DNA of 46,917 nucleotides from CAUZSN01 sp963582345 (GTDB taxonomy: Bacteria; Planctomycetota; Planctomycetia; Planctomycetales; Planctomycetaceae), in contig CAUZSN010000006.1 in the NCBI GenBank assembly GCA_963582345.1, positions 1 to 46,917 on the forward strand, written 5' to 3'. The position numbers were made by a program, and so were the translations under genes. This document shows, one piece after another, positions 35,226 to 44,871 of the stretch (position 1 is its first letter; every line of letters begins with the position of its first letter). Under the pieces are notes generated by a model, which did not search any database, had not been told where the DNA came from, and saw only the letters and a program-made list of their open reading frames with translations.

Positions 35226-36380
35226 CTACTCGTCAATTAACGCCTTATACACCTCGCGAATCTGTCGCGTTGTTGATTGGTGGCGGAACTGCTCGGTAAA
35301 GCGTGCTCGACCATTTTGGCCCAATCGCTGACGAAGTTCGCTGTCGCTAGCAAGATCGCAAAGTGCTTCGGCCAATTCGTTGACCGATTTGGGGGGAAGT
35401 AGATATCCCGTCTTTCCTGGGACGGCGACTTCTCGAGCACCATCGACATCGTAACTGACTACCGGCTTTGCAGCGATCAAGGCTTGCGGTAGGACTCGGG
35501 CTAAGCCCTCCCAGAGGCTAGTGTGGACCGCGATGTCCATCGCACCAATCTGTTCCGCAATTCGATCAGGCGAAATTAATCCTGTGAACACGAAGTGTTC
35601 GGTCAAATTTTCTTGAGCAATTTGTTGTTCGAATTGATGGCGAAGAGCACCGTCGCCGACAAATAAGAAACGTACGTTTGGATTTCGTGCGATTACGGGT
35701 GCAGCAGCCTTGATGACAAATTCGTGTCCTTTCAAATCAAATAACCGAGCCACTTTGCCGATGACGACATGCTGCGGTTGAAAGCCGAGTTCCTTGCGAA
35801 CCTCTTCACGTGGCCGTGGAGGTTTCAGAAACTGTTCGACTTTCATGCCACTGTAGATTGTGACGAACTTGTCGCGTGCGGCAATTCCGGCATCCACGTA
35901 TTGGTTGGTCATTGCGTCGCAGACGCTAATGAATTTATCTGTCCAGCGGTCGGCCCATTTCTCGGCCTGCTTGTACAGCCCGAAGGCGAACCGGTGTTGT
36001 CCATAATGAAACGATGCACCGTGAATCGTATGGACGGCTGAAATTCCTAGCTTTGCTGCGGCCGCCCGGCCCAGAATGCCTGCCTTCGAACTGTGAGTGT
36101 GAACGATTTGTGGTTTGAGCTGTTTCAGAATTCTCAGCAGTTCGCGATAACTGCTCCAGTCACGCCACGGATGGATACTACGTCGCAATTGTGGAAGGAT
36201 TCGCAAATCAAAATTTCCGGCTTGCGCTCGCTTAACCAGACTGCCCTCTGGGCCCAACCCCGGGCCACAGATCAGCGAGACGTCGTCCCCGTAGTCTCGT
36301 CGTTGGTCTTCAACAGTGAGCAACGTGTTTTCCTGAGCTCCGCCGATGATCAAACGCGTGATAACGTGAACGACTTTCAT
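35226..36380 (-). CDS. GT4-family glycosyltransferase
   Basis: 384 residues. GT-B fold: the N-domain starts KVVHVITRLIIGGAQENT, with the donor-independent motif IVHTHSSKAGILGR and HTIHGASFHYGQ. The C-domain has IGKVARLFDLKGHEFVIKAA, VRFLFVGDGALR and HTSLWEGLARVLPQAL. In the EX7E motif the second Glu is Gln (E-x7-Q). The start is ATG at 36380; a TTG 24 bases upstream adds no conserved residues. Acts at the cytoplasmic face of the membrane on a nucleotide-sugar donor; acceptor unknown. Followed 31 bases later by the methyltransferase gene. Likely cell-surface polysaccharide or lipid glycosylation. Confidence 0.9.
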   Translation of the reverse strand: MKVVHVITRLIIGGAQENTLLTVEDQRRDYGDDVSLICGPGLGPEGSLVKRAQAGNFDLRILPQLRRSIHPWRDWSSYRELLRILKQLKPQIVHTHSSKAGILGRAAAAKLGISAVHTIHGASFHYGQHRFAFGLYKQAEKWADRWTDKFISVCDAMTNQYVDAGIAARDKFVTIYSGMKVEQFLKPPRPREEVRKELGFQPQHVVIGKVARLFDLKGHEFVIKAAAPVIARNPNVRFLFVGDGALRHQFEQQIAQENLTEHFVFTGLISPDRIAEQIGAMDIAVHTSLWEGLARVLPQALIAAKPVVSYDVDGAREVAVPGKTGYLLPPKSVNELAEALCDLASDSELRQRLGQNGRARFTEQFRHQSTTRQIREVYKALIDE

Positions 36381-36501
36381 GCACACACTTGGCCCAGTAT
36401 TCAATGCTAGATGTCAACAGACTGGCAGTGCCGTGATTGCTATTATGACACACGTGGCTCTTGGGTATAGGTTTCAGGACAAAGTGCCACTATGCCAAGT
36501 C

Positions 36502-37296
36502 TTACCAAAGTTTCCACCAGGCGCGAGATTGTTCCGCGGGAGAGGCGACGATGGCCGCTTTGGCATCCGAGGTGAGTATTTGCTTCTCGGGCAATAACAC
36601 ACAACTCAGGTCTCCCTCAATGCCGCCAGTCGTGTCGATCAAAATCCGTTGTGGACGAAAGATGACCTTCGGAACAGGGACGTGCCCCGAGACAACTGTG
36701 ACCGGGCAATCCGGCGGCACGTCGGCATCAATCAGAGCCTTCGAGCATAGCCATTGGGGGCGATTCAGCGAACAGTCTTTTTGTTGCAAGATCCGCAACT
36801 GCAGGCCGAAGGGTGTGTTGGGATCCAGACCGGCGTGTACGAACAAGAACCTTGGGTGTTCGACGCACCATGGAAGCCCGGCAAGAAATTCTTGGTGTGA
36901 TCCTGGCATCAGGTCACGTAATTCTTCCAGGTTCCCGAATTCGGCCCCGTATGATTCAAAGGTCAATTTGGCGTCGTGGTATTCCAGCCAACGTTCGGTC
37001 CAATTCGAATAATCCGGTGTCCGAACAAGATCAAGTGACGCTGCCATAGCTAGTTCGTGGTTTCCGGCGATAGCTGTTGTGCGAGGATGCTCGGTCAGTA
37101 AATCGATGACAACGTCGAGCGTCTCCTTCGAGTCAGGGCCACGATCGACGAAGTCTCCGATGAACACCAGCCACCGCTGTTCGAAGTCGGGCAGCGACTG
37201 TAGCTTCTCCAAAATAGTCAACAGTTTTTTAACGTGTCCGTGGACATCGCCAATGACAGCGACTGGACCGTTGATTCTTGTCGGCAAAGGCTGCAC
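36502..37296 (-). CDS. Metallophosphoesterase (PPP/ApaH-like)
   Basis: About 264 residues. The PPP-family metal-site motifs are in order: GDVHGH (about 16-21), GDFVDRGPDS, GNHE, and later FVHAGLDP and SGHVPVP. This signature covers symmetric Ap4A hydrolases, PrpE and small Ser/Thr protein phosphatases; the substrate cannot be assigned. The reading frame stays open upstream to 37542, but codons before about 37398 encode the tail of a decayed neighbouring gene, so an upstream TTG at 37476 is wrong. I choose GTG at 37296, which has AAGGA about 9 bases upstream and starts 15 residues before the first motif. It sits between the pseudogene and the glycosyltransferase gene (121-base gap). Confidence 0.85.
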   Translation of the reverse strand: MQPLPTRINGPVAVIGDVHGHVKKLLTILEKLQSLPDFEQRWLVFIGDFVDRGPDSKETLDVVIDLLTEHPRTTAIAGNHELAMAASLDLVRTPDYSNWTERWLEYHDAKLTFESYGAEFGNLEELRDLMPGSHQEFLAGLPWCVEHPRFLFVHAGLDPNTPFGLQLRILQQKDCSLNRPQWLCSKALIDADVPPDCPVTVVSGHVPVPKVIFRPQRILIDTTGGIEGDLSCVLLPEKQILTSDAKAAIVASPAEQSRAWWKLW

Positions 37297-37398
37297 CCTT
37301 GCTCGTCCTTGCTCAGAGTAGCGGCGTGGAGTAGTAGTGTTGGGATCGTAATCGTATCTAGCACTTAAACTCAAGACGTACTTCAACCGCCGCCGCGC

Positions 37399-37970
37399 GT
37401 CAAAGTTTTTCGAGCCCTGGAATGGGCTACACAACTTCCAATTGGTCGTTTTGAAAGCTGAAAAATTGTCGTGCAATGCTGTGGTAAAGTCAGCGTAGTC
37501 GACGATCCATTTGATCTTATCACAGATCTTCAGGTTTTGGGACTACGGGCCAAGTTGCAGCTCGCAGTGCTCAGCATTCAGACGCACGATTTCGGCATCG
37601 ACGTAGTCTTTGACCAACGACGCTTATACGTCGGGGTGTACAGTCTTGTGGCTGCTATCGAGAATCGCGGGCGTCCTAGTGATCGGTCGGTTGACGATCA
37701 CGTTCACCACCAGAGTGTCGCGAATACCGGCAGCCGCCATGACCTCGGCTTCCGAAACTTTGGCACATGTAACTCCGATCGCGCCCGTTTCGAGCTGTTT
37801 CAGTGCAATAGCTGATGTCATTATGACATTTCTGATACGGTTGCCATTGTTTGCCGTATCGGTGCATGAAACTGACCATCTTTACCAATGTTCGACTCCA
37901 TCACGTCCAGGTCAATGCACAGGATCGGCATATCCAGTTCAGATTTTGAAGTTTCACTATGTAGCATCAT
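37399..37970 (-). pseudogene. Decayed D-threonine-aldolase-like (DSD1 family) PLP enzyme gene
   Basis: The start ATG at 37970 overlaps the dapF stop (ATGA). Frame 1 reads SELDMPILCIDLDVMESNI, the DSD1 N-terminus. A frameshift near 37885 continues it as FMHRYGKQWQPYQKCHND. A second shift near 37825 gives AIALKQLETGAIGVTCAK, SEAEVMAAAGIRD. Near 37685 the text jumps to the C-terminal domain (AILDSSHKTVHPD, DAEIVRLNAEHCELQLG, YADFTTALHDNFSAF), so about 200 or more codons are deleted. In-frame stops lie at 37624-37626 and 37543-37545. Family match is from remembered patterns of DSD1/D-threonine aldolase proteins. After the last stop the remnant frame runs without interruption into the phosphatase frame. 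Intact, it would have used D-amino acids next to the DAP epimerase. Confidence 0.82.
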
Positions 37971-38803
37971 GAGTTCGGCCAGTTACCGCTGAAGACTTCA
38001 ACGGCCGGGCCACTCATGTAGATCGGGCCTGATTCAGGCCATTCGAGTTCAAGCTCACCACCTGGCAAACGGGCCAGAACTTTGCGACCCGTGCGACTGG
38101 TCAGGACGCCGGCAACAGCGGCTGCGCACGCACCAGTACCGCAGGCTTGAGTTTCACCGCTGCCGCGTTCCCAAACACGCATGATGAATTCGTCATTCAG
38201 AATGACCTGCACGAATTCAGCATTGACGCGGTTTGGGAACGCTGGATGACATTCGATTTGCGGTCCGATTCCTAATACCCATTCGTCGGTCAAGTCGGTG
38301 ACGAATGTGACGCAATGTGGGTTGCCTATCGAGACACAGGTGACCTGTAGTTCGCGGCCAGCCACTTCCAGTCTGGCATTAACTGGCGGGTCACCAGGCA
38401 ACGTTGTAGGGATATCGGAGCTAGTCAAAATCGGCTGGCCCATGTTTACTCGAACGTGGTCGACTTTGCCGTCGGTTGTCTCTAACTGTAATTCCAACAC
38501 GCCGCAGCCGGTTTCGATCTTCAGAACTTCTTTCTTACAAATGCCGGTGTCATAGACGTGTTTTGCCACGCAGCGGATGCCGTTACCGCACATTTCGGCG
38601 GTACTGCCATCTGCGTTAAACATCCTCATCTGAGCGTCGGCGATCTGAGACGGACAAATTAAGATCAGACCGTCAGCGCCGATGCCTTTGTGTCGGTTAC
38701 TGACTCTTCGTGCCAACTCGGCCAAATTGTTGGGCATCGAATTCTCGAAGCAGTCGACATACACGTAGTCGTTTCCCGCTCCGTGCATCTTAGTAAATCG
38801 CAT
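37967..38803 (-). CDS. dapF: Diaminopimelate epimerase
   Basis: 278 residues, normal length. Interconverts LL- and meso-diaminopimelate without a cofactor, using two Cys: Cys72 in STAEMCGNGIRC and Cys221 in GETQACGTGACAAA. Other family motifs are TKMHGAGNDYVYVDCF, GIGADGLI and ISIGNPHCV-like VSIGNPHCVTFV. ATG at 38803. Its stop overlaps the ATG of the decayed PLP gene, showing that they were once an operon. Supplies meso-DAP to peptidoglycan and lysine synthesis together with dapL. Confidence 0.97.
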   Translation of the reverse strand: MRFTKMHGAGNDYVYVDCFENSMPNNLAELARRVSNRHKGIGADGLILICPSQIADAQMRMFNADGSTAEMCGNGIRCVAKHVYDTGICKKEVLKIETGCGVLELQLETTDGKVDHVRVNMGQPILTSSDIPTTLPGDPPVNARLEVAGRELQVTCVSIGNPHCVTFVTDLTDEWVLGIGPQIECHPAFPNRVNAEFVQVILNDEFIMRVWERGSGETQACGTGACAAAVAGVLTSRTGRKVLARLPGGELELEWPESGPIYMSGPAVEVFSGNWPNS

Positions 38804-38842
38804 GAATTAAGTTCCGCTGCACTGCGAGTCAGTTCTCTTATT

Positions 38843-39374
38843 TCAAAACTGGTTCAGCGCGAATTGCGCTCCGCGGTACGCCGACAGATGTTTTGCGTTC
38901 GTTTCTAACACCATTTGAAAATGTTTCGTAGCCACCTTAGAATTCCCCGACAGGATTTTCTGCTGTCCGATAAAAAAGTGAGCCTCGCACATTTGCGCGG
39001 TTTGTAGGCGTTTGTCGGTCTTATGGATCGAATTGAGAAAATCCTGTTCGCTAATGCGGCGCACTCGAACGGCGACCAAGTGATCGATCCTTTGGGTCTT
39101 TCTTCAGGCTGTTTTTGAACGTTTTCGTAGCTGCCTGAGTCTGGCCGGCTAGCATCATCGTCCACAATTGCCAGGGACTTAGATAGCACAACTGGGAATC
39201 AATTGTGATCGCATGTTTGAACGAGGCGACAGCACCATTGTTGTCCTTAGAAAAAAACTTGGCGAATCCCAAGTCTGCGTGCGCCACGGAATGTTGATTA
39301 GTGCCTTCGAACGACAAGAAGCTTGTGACAGTCAACACAATCGCCAAAGCGGAAACCTTCAATTGGACGAGCAT
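38843..39374 (-). pseudogene. Frameshifted TPR protein gene with signal peptide
   Basis: The N-terminal frame starts at ATG 39374 with a signal peptide (MLVQLKVSALAIVLTVTSFL) and TPR-like helices (AHADLGFAKFFSKDNNGAV, LCYLSPWQLWTMMLAGQTQ) up to KDPKDRS near 39080. There it hits a TAG after an unrelated RRSSAPH. The family continues in another frame: VRVRRISEQDFL, then AQMCEAHFFIGQQKILSGN and HLSAYRGAQFALNQF, the usual C-terminal end of NlpI-like TPR proteins, to the TGA at 38843. A single shift near 39075 would rejoin the two parts. It could be a real pseudogene or a sequencing error. Lies 39 bases upstream of dapF on the same strand. Confidence 0.6.
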
Positions 39375-39540
39375 CGTTACAACCTCACGCTGCATAAGGC
39401 GGCACCGGCGACGAACGTAGTGAACTATACCGAGCGGTTCTCGGCCATGCCATGCCTCCGAAGTGAGTTCGGAAGTAGCGAATCGTTGGAAAAGGGGTTG
39501 AGAACACGGCTTGCGACTCATTAAGATAATCGTGGGCTTC

Positions 39541-39569
39541 TTGACAGTTTTTATGAGGATCAGTATTGT
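39541..39569 (+). promoter_or_regulatory. Strong sigma70-like promoter upstream of nusA
   Basis: A perfect TTGACA (39541-39546), a 17-base spacer and TATTGT (39564-39569). Transcription would begin near 39576, about 335 bases before the nusA ATG, giving a long leader. No other pair as good was noticed in this gap. Confidence 0.55.
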
Positions 39570-39576
39570 AAAGTAG

Positions 39577-39849
39577 TCTTGGTCCGTAGAACCGGCCATT
39601 TTTGTTCGTGCGTGGATTAACGGCGAATAAAATATTTGAAACAATGAGGTTATGGTTTTTGGGGATTGGTGATGGGGCTTTTGGGTTTTCTAACGAGGAC
39701 GTCTTAGATGAAGACGTAGAGAAAACACGGGCCATTGCCTGTCATTCCAGGCTTCACGATGCAATTGTGCAACGGGAAGCTGATTGATTTGCCTTCGCCT
39801 TTCTTGACGGTGGCGTTGGTAGAAAAGTGGGACTTGTTCCCGCTTTTTT
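39577..39849 (+). ncRNA. Candidate leader RNA or small RNA ahead of nusA
   Basis: About 270 bases bounded by a sigma70-like promoter and a terminator-like hairpin. It contains a nested palindrome at 39685-39726: outer arms GTTTTCT/AGAAAAC and inner arms ACGTCTT/AAGACGT around AGATG. It could be an attenuator of the nusA operon or an independent small RNA. I could not match it to 6S, tmRNA, SRP or RNase P RNA. Boundaries are inferred from the promoter and hairpin only. Confidence 0.35.
39823..39849 (+). terminator. Intrinsic terminator-like hairpin in the nusA leader
   Basis: Stem AAAAGTGGGA/TCCCGCTTTT with loop CTTGT (one G-T pair), merging into a six-T run (39844-39849). Because the stem has A/T arms it also reads as a terminator on the minus strand. 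It lies 62 bases before the nusA ATG, between two divergent units, where no gene needs ending; this points to attenuation or a small RNA. Confidence 0.55.
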
Positions 39850-39911
39850 CGTTGAATGGGAGGCCTGATTGCAGATACGGAGGTTGAACAGACCGGTTCG
39901 AAAGGGAAACT

Positions 39912-41561
39912 ATGAACGGTAGCGAGCTCCTAAGAATCATTGACGCGATTCATCGAGATAAGAACATCGGCAAGGAAATCGTCTTCGAAGGAATCGAACA
40001 GGCGATAATCTCCGCTGCGCGAAAACACTATGGTGAGGAGTCCGAACTGAGCGTCGACATTGATCGAGAATCTGGTGAGCCGACGGTGTTACACGAAGGA
40101 GCCGAATTGGAACCGGACGCACTGGGTGATATTTTGGGACGCATTTCTGCTCAGACGGCCAAACAGGTGATGATTCAAAAGATTCGCGAGGCGGAATGCG
40201 ATTCTTTGTTCGAAGAATTTGACGAGTTAAGAACTCATATCGTCACTGGATCGATTAGCCGGTTCGATGGCGGCGTTGTAACAGTCAATTTGGGTAAAGT
40301 CGAAGGGTTCTTGCCACGCAGCGAGCAGATTCCAGGTGAATCGCATCGTGTTGGCGAACGGGTTCGTGCTGTAGTCATCGACGTCAGAAAAGCCGGCAGT
40401 CGAGTGAAAATCATTTTGTCACGCACTCATCCAGACCTAGTCTTGCGGTTGTTCGAACTGGAGATTCCCGAAGTGGCGGAACGCATCATTGAAGTGCGGT
40501 CGCTGGCGCGCGAGGCTGGTTATCGAAGCAAGGTGGCCGTGTCGTGCATCGACAGTAAGATCGACTGCGTCGGCGCATGTGTCGGAGTCAGGGGGTCACG
40601 GATTAGGAATATTGTCGACGAATTGGCCGGCGAGCGAATTGACATCGTTCGCTGGAACGATTCATTGCAAGTACTCGTCCCGAATGCCATGCAACCGGCC
40701 GAAGTCGAAGACGTCATCTTGTGCCCGATGTTGGGCCGCGTGATCGTCCTAGTTCGCGACGATAATTTGTCGTTGGCGATTGGCAAACGAGGCCAAAATG
40801 TGCGATTGGCGTCAAAGCTGGTCGGCTGGGATATCGAAGTCATGACCCGAGAGGAGTTAGACGAGCAGTTGGATAAATCGGTCGCTGCGTACGCCTCAAT
40901 TCCAGACGTGAAAGACGAGTTGGCCGAAAACCTGGTCGCTCAAGGGTTCTTCAGCTTCTACGACCTGTCGGTGATCGAGCCAGATCAATTAGCCGAGTTG
41001 GGCGGGCTGACGGCGGACGAATGTAATGCGATCATCGCTGTCGCGGACGTGGAAAGCGTTCAGCAGGAAAAAGACGAAGCAATACGGCGTGCCGAAGCGC
41101 GAGCGGCGAGAGCGCGAGGGGAGCTTGACCAAGTTCAGGTTGCTGCGGAAGAAAAACTCGCGGGCGATACGCCGGTTGTTGAGGAATCGTCTGCTGGATC
41201 AACCGCAGGATCTGAGGCAATCGATGCAGAAGACGCCGACCAAGTTCAGGTTGCTGCGGAAGAAAAACTCGCGGGCGATACGCCGGTTGTTGAGGAATCG
41301 TCTGCTGGATTAACCGCAGGATCTGAGGCAATCGATGCAGAAGACGCCGACCAAGTTCCGATTGGCCAAGTTGGTCTGGACCAAACTGTGGCATGCGTCG
41401 AATCGACCACCGATGAAGAAAGTCAGGAAGACGCGATTCCGATCGCACATGAGCTGGAGACCAAGGACGAGGTCTTGGACAGTGATGTTGATTCGGGCAG
41501 TGGCGAAGTCATCCAGGACGAATCACTGAGTCGGGCAGAAGCCTCGGCCGCGGAAGAATAG
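39912..41561 (+). CDS. nusA: Transcription termination/antitermination factor NusA with repeated acidic tail
   Basis: 549 residues. The N-terminal RNA-polymerase-binding domain (about 1-110) starts LLRIIDAIHRDKNIGKEIVFEG. Next are S1 (about 112-180, VTGSISRFDGGVVTVNLGK), KH1 (CVGVRGSRIRNIVDELAGERID) and KH2 (LSLAIGKRGQNVRLASKL). One helix-hairpin-helix module follows at about 335-380 (ELAENLVAQGFFSFYDLS, LAELGGLTADE). Residues about 400-549 form a Glu/Asp/Ala-rich tail carrying a 37-residue unit twice in tandem. NusA binds RNAP and nascent RNA to control pausing, termination and rRNA antitermination. The ATG at 39912 has AAAGGGA about 6 bases upstream. It is the first gene of nusA-infB-rbfA; a terminator-like hairpin in its leader suggests autoregulation. 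Confidence 0.96.
   Translation: MNGSELLRIIDAIHRDKNIGKEIVFEGIEQAIISAARKHYGEESELSVDIDRESGEPTVLHEGAELEPDALGDILGRISAQTAKQVMIQKIREAECDSLFEEFDELRTHIVTGSISRFDGGVVTVNLGKVEGFLPRSEQIPGESHRVGERVRAVVIDVRKAGSRVKIILSRTHPDLVLRLFELEIPEVAERIIEVRSLAREAGYRSKVAVSCIDSKIDCVGACVGVRGSRIRNIVDELAGERIDIVRWNDSLQVLVPNAMQPAEVEDVILCPMLGRVIVLVRDDNLSLAIGKRGQNVRLASKLVGWDIEVMTREELDEQLDKSVAAYASIPDVKDELAENLVAQGFFSFYDLSVIEPDQLAELGGLTADECNAIIAVADVESVQQEKDEAIRRAEARAARARGELDQVQVAAEEKLAGDTPVVEESSAGSTAGSEAIDAEDADQVQVAAEEKLAGDTPVVEESSAGLTAGSEAIDAEDADQVPIGQVGLDQTVACVESTTDEESQEDAIPIAHELETKDEVLDSDVDSGSGEVIQDESLSRAEASAAEE
41127..41348 (+). repeat. Two tandem 111-bp direct repeats in nusA
   Basis: Copy 1 at 41127-41237 and copy 2 at 41238-41348, with the first nine bases of a third copy (GACCAAGTT) at 41349-41357. 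The two copies differ at one base that I can see (TCA versus TTA, Ser to Leu). Each encodes 37 residues beginning DQVQVAAEEKLAGDTPVVEE. Near-identity means recent duplication or ongoing unequal recombination. Confidence 0.95.
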
Positions 41562-41602
41562 AACAATTTTTCGTTTGTTAATCAATTGAATGGGATAAGC
41601 TG

Positions 41603-44329
<2,727 letters not shown>

Positions 44330-44393
44330 AACCCCGCCACGACTCAACCTACCTATCAGAATCGTTCACTCAGTCAGATTGGATCAGTTCCCA

Positions 44394-44819
44394 ATGAGTT
44401 CTAGTTCACGCCGAACCGCGAAAGTCGCTCAGGCCGTTCTGGAAGCCGTCAGCACTTCAATTCTTTTTGGTCTAAAAGATCCGCGTGTCAAGAACGTTAC
44501 GGTGACGCATGTGGAAGTCAGTCGCGACATGCGCAATGCCAGGATTTACATCTCAGTGATGGGCGATGAGAAGACACAATCGCTGTGTGTACACGGGTTG
44601 AAGTCGGCACGCGGATTTTTGCAATCCAAAGTCGCCGATCGTTTGCAAACTCGCTATACTCCCGTGCTGAAATTCATTCTCGAGCAGGGCGTCAAGCAGA
44701 GTTTCCAGGCATCGCAACTGATTCGCGACACGTTGTTTGAAGGGGACACAGGCGAGGAGCACGACCAGGAATGCGACACGTCCGTTGATCCTGACAGCGG
44801 TAGGATAAGCACTGCTTAG
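44394..44819 (+). CDS. rbfA: Ribosome-binding factor A
   Basis: 141 residues. KH-like fold of the RbfA family: RRTAKVAQAVLEAVSTSI, LKDPRVKNVTVTHVEVSRDMRNARIYISV, LKSARGFLQSKVADRLQTRYTPVLKF. A short acidic C-terminal tail follows. It binds the 30S subunit late in 16S maturation and is needed in the cold. The ATG at 44394 (SSSSRRTAKVA) is the normal family start; an in-frame upstream start at 44307 would overlap infB. Third gene of the nusA operon; truB, the common next gene, is not here. Confidence 0.95.
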   Translation: MSSSSRRTAKVAQAVLEAVSTSILFGLKDPRVKNVTVTHVEVSRDMRNARIYISVMGDEKTQSLCVHGLKSARGFLQSKVADRLQTRYTPVLKFILEQGVKQSFQASQLIRDTLFEGDTGEEHDQECDTSVDPDSGRISTA

Positions 44820-44871
44820 AATTTCTTCGCATGGGATTTTTTCTATAGCAATTCATTTTCAGTGAGCTGCA

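Larger units (their letters stand above)
39375..39911. other. Long non-coding region upstream of nusA
   Basis: 537 bases with no convincing protein gene. The first 165 bases lie upstream of the TPR pseudogene. From 39541 the plus strand carries a promoter, a nested hairpin and a terminator-like hairpin, each listed separately. A 46-codon frame (39644-39787) covers the nested hairpin but has no ribosome site or recognisable domain. rimP, which often sits here, is absent. Confidence 0.6.

Noticed and set aside
39644..39787. 46-codon frame over the nested hairpin as a leader peptide
   Set aside because: No ribosome site, no run of regulatory codons, and the sequence is explained by the palindrome.
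41032..41448. Long minus-strand and alternative-frame open stretches across the NusA tail
   Set aside because: They exist because the 111-bp repeat (a multiple of three) keeps all frames open. The translations are Arg/Pro/Gln-rich and match no protein type.
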